DNA of 64,000 nt from contig QGGY01000002.1 of assembly GCA_003148945.1 (NCBI GenBank), positions 372,001 through 436,000 on the forward strand, in the 5' to 3' direction. A program made the position numbers and the translations under genes. How positions within the stretch are numbered: the first letter of the stretch is position 1; every line of letters begins with the position of its first letter. The notes under the pieces are model-generated. The model was not told where the DNA came from and did no database searches. It worked only from the letters and a program-made list of their open reading frames with translations. This DNA is from Murimonas intestini. Lineage in GTDB: Bacteria > Bacillota > Clostridia > Lachnospirales > Lachnospiraceae. This document shows, in pieces, positions 28,309-35,757 of this stretch.

Positions 28309-30060
28309 TCATATACATTTGAGAATAAATCCCATTTTTTTCAGAAGCTCATCATGGGTGCCCTCCTCTGCAATCCTGCCTTTATCAAGTAAAAGAATCC
28401 TGTCACAGAAACTAGTACTTGCAAGCCTATGCGAAATAAAAAGTGTGGTTTTATCCTTAGAAACTTCATTGTAATTCTTATACAGTCCACTTTCTGCAAT
28501 AGGGTCCAGTGCAGCTGTTGGCTCATCTAATATTAAAATACCTGCTCTTTTATATAATGCTCTGGCAAACGCCAATTTCTGTTTTTCGCCTCCAGACAAT
28601 TCAATTCCGCCTTTATGTACCCTTTTATCAATAAAAACATCTAAATCCGGGAATTTATCCAATATCTGTGCCTTTTCTAAACATTCTTTTATCCTCTGAG
28701 AATTATTATCTTTATCTCCTGCAATAACGTTTTTTCTTACAGAATATGGAACGAAAACTAAATCTTGAAAGATGGCAGAAATTCTTCTATAAATCTCCCC
28801 CTTTTTCATCTCCATAATATCCTGGTCATCTAATAAAATTTTACCTTTGGTAACTGGATAAAAACCACATAATAATTTTATCAATGTCGTTTTTCCTGCA
28901 CCGTTCCTGCCAACTATAGCAATGTTCTCTCCAGATTTAATAGTAAAGTTAACATCTGAAAGAATTTCCTTAGAACTACCTGGATATTGAAAGCATACAT
29001 GTCTAAACTCTATCTTTACCGGAGCATCAAAAACTTCATCACAATCCGTTTCCTCTTCTCTAATATCCATAAATTTTCGAATTTCTGTTATATCTTTATC
29101 TGCATATTGTAGCTGATTTATGGAACGTATTAACTTTCCCACACAATCTGAAAGCTGCATTGTGGCTATAAGATAAACCAATAAATCTGCAGTTTGAATA
29201 CTTCCGGAGATACACCCGGCAACAATCCACAGTATCACAACTGCATTTTGACATACCTCAATTCCAGAAACACCCATATCCCTAAGAAAATTTGTTTTAG
29301 TCTTTTCATTATCTGAATTGATTTTTTGTTGGATTACAGATGCTAGTTTCATTTCCAGCCACCTCTTGCAGCCATAAGTCCTTATATCCTTACCAGCGCT
29401 GCTTCGCATTAATTTTCTTTGAAAGTAGCCAAGTTTCTTATCAATTCCTGCTGCATCCATTCGAATACTAAATTCTTTATTCAATGCCCATTGTTCTATT
29501 TTCCCTCCAATGCAGGCACTTACAGCTACTATAATAACAAGTAAATAATTTAACTCCCCCAGAATAATACCAAAGAATATTAAGCCAACAACACTGGCCG
29601 CCACTTCGTAAATACCATTATACATGGCATTTACTTCTATCCTTGGATTTGAAGTGCCCAGTAAATCAGTAACTTTTTCTAATTCTATCTGATTCTTAGA
29701 ATCCTCTGCTTTATCATAACTACATCGTAAAAATACCTCTTCTGCTGCAAATAATTGCCGTATTCTATTCATTTCCTGGTGATGTAAAAAACCTATTTCG
29801 GAAACATGTTTTAAAATCACCATGGTAATCCAAACAATCATGAAAAAGCTTAAGATTTGTATAATCTTAATAACTTCCCAATGCTCTATAGCCCCCTGAA
29901 CGACATACTTTTGAAGCATCATACTACAAATTGGTATACCAACAAAAGCCAAGACACTTAGTATACCCCAACTATAATATCCCTTATTGTATTCCCACAA
30001 ATTTTTTAATACATATTCTATGTTAGTAAAAAATGAATATTTATTTTTGTTGTTAGACAT
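28309..30060 (-). CDS. ABC exporter half-transporter (membrane-ATPase fusion)
   Basis: This 583-residue protein has an N-terminal membrane domain of about six segments (first near residues 28-50) and a C-terminal ATPase from about residue 345. Walker A is GRNGAGKTT, the Q-loop is SAIFQDL, the signature is LSGGEKQKLAFARALYK, Walker B is ILILDEPTAALD, and the switch His is in FISHRLAS. It has no peptidase domain. With the frameshifted neighbour it should form a heterodimeric exporter of a peptide or other amphipathic compound. The agr-type neighbours suggest export of a signal or bacteriocin-like peptide (inference). LytTR-type sites lie upstream at 30151-30186. The coding sequence is AT-rich. 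Confidence 0.9.
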   Translation of the reverse strand: MSNNKNKYSFFTNIEYVLKNLWEYNKGYYSWGILSVLAFVGIPICSMMLQKYVVQGAIEHWEVIKIIQILSFFMIVWITMVILKHVSEIGFLHHQEMNRIRQLFAAEEVFLRCSYDKAEDSKNQIELEKVTDLLGTSNPRIEVNAMYNGIYEVAASVVGLIFFGIILGELNYLLVIIVAVSACIGGKIEQWALNKEFSIRMDAAGIDKKLGYFQRKLMRSSAGKDIRTYGCKRWLEMKLASVIQQKINSDNEKTKTNFLRDMGVSGIEVCQNAVVILWIVAGCISGSIQTADLLVYLIATMQLSDCVGKLIRSINQLQYADKDITEIRKFMDIREEETDCDEVFDAPVKIEFRHVCFQYPGSSKEILSDVNFTIKSGENIAIVGRNGAGKTTLIKLLCGFYPVTKGKILLDDQDIMEMKKGEIYRRISAIFQDLVFVPYSVRKNVIAGDKDNNSQRIKECLEKAQILDKFPDLDVFIDKRVHKGGIELSGGEKQKLAFARALYKRAGILILDEPTAALDPIAESGLYKNYNEVSKDKTTLFISHRLASTSFCDRILLLDKGRIAEEGTHDELLKKMGFILKCI

Positions 30061-30150
30061 AGTCTCTCCTAATATTACTTTTCTTCAATTGTTTTAATTA
30101 AATTATAACTAATCCACTATCTGCAAAAATTTTCAATACCTGCGGACAAA

Positions 30151-30186
30151 GCATAAACTTGCATATATATTTTGCTTGAACTGCAT
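30151..30186 (-). promoter_or_regulatory. LytTR-type direct repeats upstream of exporter genes
   Basis: On the plus strand GCATAAACTTGCAT (30151-30164) and GCTTGAACTGCAT (30174-30186) are similar repeats with starts about 23 bp apart. The core TGCAAGTT matches that of the repeats before agrB. LytTR regulators such as AgrA and VirR bind pairs of about 9-bp repeats two helical turns apart. Confidence 0.5.
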
Positions 30187-30193
30187 ACCCTCT

Positions 30194-30420
30194 TCAGGGC
30201 ATCGGCGTGGAACCTGCTTGCCGGTAATAGTACTCTTCTACGTCCTCTAATTCATATGAAAAATTGCTCATATCATATTTTTTAGCTTCCCATATATTAC
30301 TTGTGAAATAAATTTATGCCAATATTCCCCCATGTCAGCACAAACTGTACCATAAATCTTATCTTTACCATTTTCAAATTCTTCGTATTTAATTTTATAT
30401 AAGTTGTCCTTCAGTTGCAT
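30194..30420 (-). pseudogene. Unrecognised short ORF fragment with frameshift
   Basis: From ATG 30420 a 50-codon frame reads MQLKDNLYKIKYEEFENGKD, then GTVCADMGEYWHKFI, and stops at 30268. In another frame the sequence continues TSNIWEAKKYDMSNFSYELE then DVEEYYYRQAGSTPMP, stopping at 30194. Together they look like one acidic protein of about 75 residues broken by a one-base change near FIS/TSN. It overlaps the end of the agrB remnant out of frame. I do not recognise the family. The rest of the 30061-30394 gap holds only the LytTR-type sites. Confidence 0.4.
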
Positions 30421-30676
30421 AACTTGGATCAATAGAAACCATGCTTACTGGACGATATTCTCCAGTAAATGAACGGAGTGTCAGAAATACCACTCCAAAA
30501 ACGAAACTGTATAAAACATTACCGCAGACTGCACCCACTATCAAAATCATTGTCCATCCCACTATAGTGGAGATAATAACTTCCATCCCGTAACATACAA
30601 TATCTTTTTCTCTTATTCCCGCATAACTTCTGCGTATCAAAAAAGCAGTTATACTTTCCGCAAGTTTTGTAATCAT
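30395..30676 (-). pseudogene. agrB: Truncated AgrB-like peptide protease
   Basis: AgrB is a membrane cysteine protease that cyclises and exports the AgrD autoinducer precursor. This 93-residue frame matches the first half: MITKLAESITAFLIRRSYAG, two hydrophobic segments, and FLTLRSFTGEYR. In the family the last motif continues as GG[YF]H with the catalytic His and, later, a catalytic Cys. Here it reads GEYR, then unrelated sequence and a stop, so both catalytic residues are missing. Full length is near 190-200 residues. No agrD-like ORF is visible. A good promoter and LytTR repeats remain upstream. Confidence 0.75.
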
Positions 30677-30695
30677 TTCTATACCTCTTGCTATT

Positions 30696-30723
30696 AGTAT
30701 AACTGCTTTATTATTTTATTCAA
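30696..30723 (-). promoter_or_regulatory. Promoter of the agrB remnant
   Basis: On the minus strand the -35 TTGAAT (30718-30723) and -10 TATACT (30696-30701) are 16 bp apart. The LytTR repeats begin 9 bp upstream of the -35. Confidence 0.6.
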
Positions 30724-30731
30724 CTATTGTT

Positions 30732-30785
30732 GCATAACTTGCAGATTTCCGGCATAACTTGCAGACTATCAATACAACTTACAGG
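30732..30785 (-). promoter_or_regulatory. Three 20-bp-period repeats, probable LytTR (AgrA) operator
   Basis: GCATAACTTGCAGA occurs exactly twice on the plus strand, at 30732-30745 and 30752-30765. A degenerate third copy, ATACAACTTACAGG, lies at 30772-30785 in the same 20-bp phase. They abut the agrB promoter. Spacing and position match AgrA/VirR-type operators. The only LytTR regulator in the window is truncated (31660-32202). Confidence 0.65.
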
Positions 30786-30791
30786 TATTAT

Positions 30792-30824
30792 TTGCCTGAA
30801 TAAAATTTACACTGACACAAAACC
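30792..30824. repeat. Direct repeat flanking the Uma2 gene, copy A
   Basis: This 33-nt sequence begins TTGCCTGAATAAAA and ends ACACAAAACC. It matches copy B (31644-31677) at about 29 of 34 positions in the same orientation. It may be the end of a lost insertion element (inference). Confidence 0.6.
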
Positions 30825-31010
30825 TTGTGAGGGCTTTCGGTTCTGCCGGTCGTTTTCTTTTTGTATTTACACCAATAGATTTTTGATATATACTATTGAC
30901 AAAATAGAGAAATAGAACCCTCATTTTGCCTTCTCTTACCGCAAACCGTGAAGAAGGCGTAACCAGGCAAAGCTTCTAATCAATAATCTACCATGAAAGC
31001 AGGTGTTACT

Positions 31011-31559
31011 ATGCCAATACCTCAAAAACAGATTTACACAGAATCCGACTACTATGCTCTTCCGGAAGATGTCCGTGCCGAACTTATTGACGGTCAAATC
31101 TATTACCAGGCAGCCCCCAGCCGGGTACATCAAGAAATCTTAAACGCAGTAAACAACATGATTTATAATTACCTAAAATCAAAAGGTGGCTCCTGTAAAG
31201 TTTATCCAGCCCCATTCGCTGTTAAATTGTACGAGGACAGGAAAACTATTGTTGAACCAGATATAAGCGTTATATGCGACTATGGCAAACTTACAGACAA
31301 AGGATGCACAGGTGCACCTGATTGGATTATCGAGGTTGTCTCCCCTGGCAATTCCAGCCATGACTATATACGCAAACTCAACTTATACGCTGATGCAGGT
31401 GTCCGGGAATATTGGATTGTAAACCCGATGAAACAGACTATCTTTGTATATCATCTGGAAGAGACCAAATTTGAGGCAGCCGCCTACACCTTCCAGGACA
31501 AAATAAAAGTCAATATCTATGAAGATTTATGGATTGACTTCCAGGAGATCACCCTGTAA
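31011..31559 (+). CDS. Uma2 family (DUF820) restriction-fold protein
   Basis: Uma2 proteins have a PD-(D/E)XK nuclease-like fold and unknown role, and are often spread by transfer. The sequence has the typical ALPEDVRAELIDGQIYYQAA (about residues 15-34), VEPDISVICDYGKL, APDWIIEVVSPGNSSHDY and REYWIVNPMKQTIFVY. The putative catalytic residues E..D...E.V are in the EPDIS and IIEVVSP segments. I start it at ATG 31011, six bp after AGGTG; ATG 30993 lacks a site. It is on the opposite strand to its neighbours, bracketed by direct repeats at 30792 and 31644. Upstream, 30830-31010 shows an AT-rich stretch with TTGACA near 30894 but no clear -10. Confidence 0.9.
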   Translation: MPIPQKQIYTESDYYALPEDVRAELIDGQIYYQAAPSRVHQEILNAVNNMIYNYLKSKGGSCKVYPAPFAVKLYEDRKTIVEPDISVICDYGKLTDKGCTGAPDWIIEVVSPGNSSHDYIRKLNLYADAGVREYWIVNPMKQTIFVYHLEETKFEAAAYTFQDKIKVNIYEDLWIDFQEITL

Positions 31560-31576
31560 TGTTTATCGACCTTCCG

Positions 31577-31610
31577 GCAGCAGGCAGTTATTCTCCTGCT
31601 GCTTTTCTTT
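31577..31610 (+). terminator. Terminator of the Uma2 gene
   Basis: The arms GCAGCAGG (31577-31584) and CCTGCTGC (31595-31602) are followed by TTTTCTTT on the plus strand, about 18 bp after the stop codon. Confidence 0.8.
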
Positions 31611-31643
31611 GCTCTGCCCCTTTCGTCCAGTGCTATGTGTCAC

Positions 31644-31677
31644 TTGCCTGAATAAAAAATCACACTAACACAGAACC
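31644..31677. repeat. Direct repeat flanking the Uma2 gene, copy B
   Basis: This 34-nt sequence begins TTGCCTGAATAAAA and ends ACACAGAACC. It contains the stop codon of the truncated LytTR regulator, so the truncation point coincides with the repeat. Confidence 0.6.
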
Positions 31678-32202
31678 TCTTCTAAGCAGCAGTTTGTGTC
31701 CCTGGCTCTCCATGTAAAGAATATCATTTAACAAAAGATATTCTGCCTTCCTCTCCCCCAACTCTTCCTTCCAGCCAATAATAGTTTCCTTCCTTTTCTT
31801 ATACTCTGCCAGGTATCTGTTTAAAACTATATCCAGCCTTTCTACCAAATTTTCCTTCGCTACAAAGTCAAACGGCCTGTATTCAAAACTGTCAAATACA
31901 AACTGAGTATGACCAGTAACAAACACTATTTCCACATCTATGTCTTTTTCCATAATCTCTCTTGCTGCTCGAAACCCATTGATACCGGGCATCTCTATAT
32001 CCAAAAATATCAGTTCCACATTTTTGATACAGCTCAGAAGCGATGCCCCATCCTTAAATTTATATATGTCTGCTGTACTGCCTGCAGCATCCAGTGTTTG
32101 TTCTACGGCACTCTCCAGCTGCTCAATAAATTCTTCATCATCGTCACAGACAGCTATGGAAATTCTGTCAAACTCTTCTTTTCCCTTTTCTATCCTTTCC
32201 AT
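31660..32202 (-). pseudogene. Truncated AgrA-like LytTR response regulator
   Basis: The receiver domain (about residues 12-130) is complete: acidic DDDEE, phospho-acceptor Asp in IFLDIEMPG near residue 68, and the loop FEYRPFDFVAKENL. The LytTR DNA-binding domain starts around residue 150 (EYLLLNDILYMESQGHKLLLR) but ends after about 30 residues with RRGSVLV. Full-length proteins have about 240 residues, so most of the DNA-binding domain is gone. The last codons lie in direct repeat copy B, which suggests loss by an insertion or recombination event. A GGGGA site precedes ATG 32202. Confidence 0.8.
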
Positions 32203-32206
32203 AAAC

Positions 32207-32533
32207 TCATCCCCTGTTTAATGCTATTAATTGATAGACAACAAAAGCAAAAAACAAAATACATTCAATTGACAATATCCTGTCCAGGTGTATTTTATTC
32301 TTATGTTCTATCCACTTTTCTTTAAATGATTTATCGCTGATTCTCTTAAAAACATATAGCAAAAGGCTCAACGCTGCTGATATTATCACCGGATAAATGA
32401 ACCAGTTGGCAGATAACAATTTCTCTGGCGGCAAGTAATATGTAACCCCATTAATCACAAACCCAACAGTAACGCTTGCTAACAATAATAGTGAAATAAG
32501 CCAACAGAATATTTTATTTGTCTTTGTCTTCAT
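32207..32533 (-). CDS. Small membrane protein of the agr-type island
   Basis: This protein of about 108 residues has three hydrophobic segments: near residues 7-28 (IFCWLISLLLLASVTVGFVI), 45-63 (WFIYPVIISAALSLLLYVF) and 90-105 (CILFFAFVVYQLIAL). A basic loop lies between the last two. I do not recognise a family. It ends 4 bp before the truncated regulator gene, so the two were cotranscribed. I take ATG 32533, eight bp after GGGAGG; the frame is open further upstream. Its role may be linked to the decayed signalling locus, but this is only context. Confidence 0.6.
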   Translation of the reverse strand: MKTKTNKIFCWLISLLLLASVTVGFVINGVTYYLPPEKLLSANWFIYPVIISAALSLLLYVFKRISDKSFKEKWIEHKNKIHLDRILSIECILFFAFVVYQLIALNRG

Positions 32534-32685
32534 TTTCATAACCTCCCAAATAAGATTCTTATTTATCACTGCTGATTATTCTATATATTTATAATAACAC
32601 ATTTTTAAGTTATCACGCAATCCTGTCACAAAATAATATTTTTCTGTCATTTATGTCTTATCGTGCTAAACCCGGACAACAATGA

Positions 32686-32714
32686 TTGACCTTCCTTCAT
32701 AATTCTCCTATAAT
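32686..32714 (+). promoter_or_regulatory. Promoter of the cytidylate-kinase-like gene
   Basis: The -35 TTGACC (32686-32691) and the perfect -10 TATAAT (32709-32714) are 17 bp apart on the plus strand, about 110 bp upstream of the start codon. Confidence 0.75.
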
Positions 32715-32824
32715 ATAAGTAGGAAGCAAAAAACTAATAATCATGTGCCTGATGTATGCTGCAGGGTGTCTGCCCCTTGCGGAGGGTCTCATGGCTGTAT
32801 ATCATTTTTAAGGGAGGGAATTTT

Positions 32825-33415
32825 ATGAAAGTAAACCGAATCATCACTATCTCCAGAACATATGGAAGCGGCGGCCGTGAAATCGGCGAGAAACTGGCGA
32901 AAGAACTGGATATTCCTTTTTATGACAAAAATCTGCTGCATTTAATGTCTGAGAAGACCGGCATCAGCGAGGAAGGGCTTATGAATGCTGATGAAAAGCT
33001 CCTGAACCGATTTACTGATCCTTATGATATTTCCAAAGGAGCAGACTACAGTACCAGCATGTACCTGTTCAAAGTTGAAAGCAAGCTCATAGTGGAGCTT
33101 GCTGATAAAGGACCCTGTGTTATCGTAGGAAGACTGGCGGACTGGATCTTAAAAGACAGGGTAGATGTACTCAAGGTATTTATCACTGCCCCTGAGGCTG
33201 ACAGGATCAACAGGATCATGAAGTATGAAAATGTGTCCGCTGAACAGGCTGAGAAATTAATGAAGCAGGTAGATAAACTCCGTAACCACTACTACTCTTA
33301 TTTCACAGATAAGAAATGGCAGGACCCTAAATACAAGGATATAATCCTGAACAGTTCCCTGCTGGGCATTGACGGGACTGTGGCAGTCCTGAAATCAATG
33401 TTTGCCTTTGCATGA
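32825..33415 (+). CDS. Cytidylate kinase-like family protein
   Basis: This 196-residue P-loop protein resembles cytidylate kinase. The N-terminus MKVNRIITISRTYGSGGREI holds the nucleotide-binding loop, here SRTYGSGGREIG. DIPFYDKNLLHLMSEKTGIS and CVIVGRLADWIL follow, as in the AAA/CMP-kinase-like family of Clostridia. It is not the canonical Cmk, and its substrate is unknown. ATG 32825 has AGGGAGGG 6-7 bp upstream; the frame is open 23 codons further up without a site. It has its own promoter and a terminator hairpin after it. Confidence 0.8.
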   Translation: MKVNRIITISRTYGSGGREIGEKLAKELDIPFYDKNLLHLMSEKTGISEEGLMNADEKLLNRFTDPYDISKGADYSTSMYLFKVESKLIVELADKGPCVIVGRLADWILKDRVDVLKVFITAPEADRINRIMKYENVSAEQAEKLMKQVDKLRNHYYSYFTDKKWQDPKYKDIILNSSLLGIDGTVAVLKSMFAFA

Positions 33416-33443
33416 TACCTCTCTCTCTAATCTAAAAGCAGCG

Positions 33444-33483
33444 CAGCCGCCGCACCAGAGCTTAGCTTCTGATGCGGCGGCTG
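33444..33483 (+). terminator. GC-rich hairpin between convergent genes
   Basis: The arms CAGCCGCCGCA (33444-33454) and TGCGGCGGCTG (33473-33483) are perfect over 11 bp. There is no clear T-run on either side, but its place between convergent genes suggests a shared terminator. Confidence 0.6.
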
Positions 33484-33510
33484 TCTTCACATTAACAGTA
33501 ACTGTTAACC

Positions 33511-33837
33511 CTATTTTTTCTTTTTTTCGATCTTGACTGACGATACGACTGCATAAATGACAGTAACAAGCCCAATTATCAGTACTGCATAAAACAGCCA
33601 GCCACAATCTGTGAGCACTTCTATGCCATTTAATAAAAAAATGATTCCAATTAATAGAAATACTAATGCAGACTGACGGTAATGTGGTTTTTTATCCATA
33701 TTTTCCCGATCCTGCTTTGACGCATACAGATAGGCATTATTTAACAAATAACCTTTTTCCCGAAAATACATAAAGCTTGCCGTAAAGGCAGCTGCCGATA
33801 CTAAAAACAGAATAACAGCAACAACTATCTCCGCCAT
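33511..33837 (-). CDS. DUF3784-type membrane protein
   Basis: This 108-residue protein has three hydrophobic segments: about residues 4-22, 58-74 and 80-97. The sequence FREKGYLLNNAYLYASKQDR followed by MDKKPHYRQSALVFLLIGII is typical of the DUF3784 family, which has no known function. It ends in a lysine-rich cytoplasmic tail (EKKKK). It lies 27 bp after recQ and may be cotranscribed with it. Confidence 0.75.
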   Translation of the reverse strand: MAEIVVAVILFLVSAAAFTASFMYFREKGYLLNNAYLYASKQDRENMDKKPHYRQSALVFLLIGIIFLLNGIEVLTDCGWLFYAVLIIGLVTVIYAVVSSVKIEKKKK

Positions 33838-33864
33838 ATTTACCTTTCATCTCCTCATATTCAG

Positions 33865-35739
33865 TCAGCCCCCAGGAGAGCCTCCTTTGATGGCTTCCAG
33901 AAAACTATCCCCGTATTTGTCACATTTAAAAGCTCCCACTCCCGGCACGGACAGCATCTCTTCCTTATTTTTAGGAAGCACCCTGCACATATGTGTCAGA
34001 GTCTTGTCAGAAAATACAACATAGGGCGGTACTTTCTCCCGCTTTGCGATCTCCATCCGCAGCTTTCTGAGTTCCTCAAACAGATTTCTGTCAACATCAG
34101 CCAGAGAGACGTCTGTTTTATTTTTAGCAGGCTTTTTCTGCTTCATTTCCAGCTCCCGCTCTTTTGCCACCTTCATAGTGACCTTCTGTCCGCCTTCCAG
34201 CACTTCACCGGATAGCTCCGTCAGCTTTAATACCGGGTATTCATCCCCCTCCAGCTCCAGATATCCGTGCATGGTGAGGTAATTCATGATCTGTCTCAGC
34301 TTAAAGACCGGGATATCCTTTGCGCGTCCATGGCAGGGGTTCTGACCCATCCTGCATTTTGTGATTTTCGCAGCTGTACTCCCGTGAACCGTGTCAACGA
34401 TCATAGTCATCCCAAATCTCTCATGGCTGGACTTTACACACTCTATCAGGGTTTTGGCCGCTTCAGTCACATCCTGCTCTTCAAACTGCGTCAGGCAGTT
34501 GGAACAGTTTCCGCAGTAATTTGCGCCGTACTCTCCAAAATACCTGAGGATATAATCACGCAGGCATTCATTTGTAAAACAGTAGAAGGTCATCTTCTTC
34601 AGACGCTCCTTCTCCCGCTCTTTGATAAGGGCGGCTGACTCATCATCCAGGGCTTCGTTATCCTGTCCCCTGTCTATAAAGAACTGGTTTGTGACCACAT
34701 CCTGTCCCCCATAGAGAAGGATACATTCTGAGGGCAACCCGTCCCTGCCGGCCCTGCCCGCTTCCTGGTAATAGCTCTCTATATTCTTAGGCATATTGTA
34801 GTGGATGACATAGCGGACATTTGATTTGTCGATCCCCATTCCAAAGGCATTCGTAGCCACCATGACCTGTCTCCTGTCATAGATAAAGTCATCCTGGTTC
34901 GCTTTCCTCTCATTGTCCGTAAGCCCGGCATGGTACCTGGTAGCGCTTATGCCTGCGCGTATCAATCTGTCACATACCTCTTCCACCAGCTTCCTTGTCA
35001 GGCAGTAGATGATACCGCACTGATCCCTGTGAGATCTCACATATTCTTCCGTAACTCCGTATTTATCCTGGGGATGGCGTACTATAAATGTGAGATTCTG
35101 CCTGTCAAAGCCTGTGGTAAGCTGCGTGGGCTCCCTCAGCCTGAGAAGGGCCATGATATCATCTCTGACTGCTGCCGTCGCTGTGGCTGTAAAGGCACTG
35201 ATCACAGGACGATTTGGGAGCTGTTCAATAAAATCCGTGATCTTTAAATAGCTGGGTCTGAAATCCTGCCCCCACTGCGAAATACAATGCGCTTCATCCA
35301 CGCTCACCATAGAGATATCCGCTCCCCTGGCAAATTCCAGAAATTCTTCTGTGAGCAGCCTCTCCGGCGCCACATAAATGATCTTATACCTGCCCTGCCT
35401 GGCCAGTTCCAGCGCTTTTCTGTACTGGCCCTGAGTGAGTGAACTGTTCAAAAATGCCGCATGTACTCCGGCCAGGTTCAATGCCCCTACCTGATCCTTC
35501 ATCAGTGAGATCAGCGGTGAGATCACAAGAGTCAGCCCGGGCAGCAGAAGAGCCGGTACCTGATAGCACAAGGACTTGCCTGCCCCTGTAGGCATGATCC
35601 CCAGCGTGTCTCTTCCCTGAAGCAGGCTGTCGATCAATATCTCCTGGCCTTCCCTGAACTCATCATAACCGAAATACTGTTTTAAAACTTCATATTTATC
35701 CATATTTACTTTTGGCTCTCTCCAATTCAAAAACGCCAT
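33865..35739 (-). CDS. recQ: ATP-dependent DNA helicase RecQ
   Basis: RecQ is a 3'-5' helicase in recombination and repair. The 624-residue sequence has Walker A GIMPTGAGKS (about residues 47-56), the DEAH box SVDEAHCISQWGQDFRPSYL, motif VI YYQEAGRAGRDG, a zinc site with CLRDYILRYFGE...YCGNCSNC, a winged-helix region and a C-terminal HRDC domain (about 540-610). Two starts are possible: ATG 35739 with AGGA upstream, used here, or ATG 35703 (MDKYEVLKQYFGYDEF), where most homologues seem to begin. It follows the glycosyltransferase gene by 18 bp. Confidence 0.95.
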   Translation of the reverse strand: MAFLNWREPKVNMDKYEVLKQYFGYDEFREGQEILIDSLLQGRDTLGIMPTGAGKSLCYQVPALLLPGLTLVISPLISLMKDQVGALNLAGVHAAFLNSSLTQGQYRKALELARQGRYKIIYVAPERLLTEEFLEFARGADISMVSVDEAHCISQWGQDFRPSYLKITDFIEQLPNRPVISAFTATATAAVRDDIMALLRLREPTQLTTGFDRQNLTFIVRHPQDKYGVTEEYVRSHRDQCGIIYCLTRKLVEEVCDRLIRAGISATRYHAGLTDNERKANQDDFIYDRRQVMVATNAFGMGIDKSNVRYVIHYNMPKNIESYYQEAGRAGRDGLPSECILLYGGQDVVTNQFFIDRGQDNEALDDESAALIKEREKERLKKMTFYCFTNECLRDYILRYFGEYGANYCGNCSNCLTQFEEQDVTEAAKTLIECVKSSHERFGMTMIVDTVHGSTAAKITKCRMGQNPCHGRAKDIPVFKLRQIMNYLTMHGYLELEGDEYPVLKLTELSGEVLEGGQKVTMKVAKERELEMKQKKPAKNKTDVSLADVDRNLFEELRKLRMEIAKREKVPPYVVFSDKTLTHMCRVLPKNKEEMLSVPGVGAFKCDKYGDSFLEAIKGGSPGG

Positions 35740-35757
35740 GGCGTTCCTGCTGCGTAT

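Noticed and set aside
30792-31677. Complete insertion sequence between the direct repeats
   Set aside because: The flanking repeats are in direct, not inverted, orientation and the only gene between them is Uma2, not a transposase.
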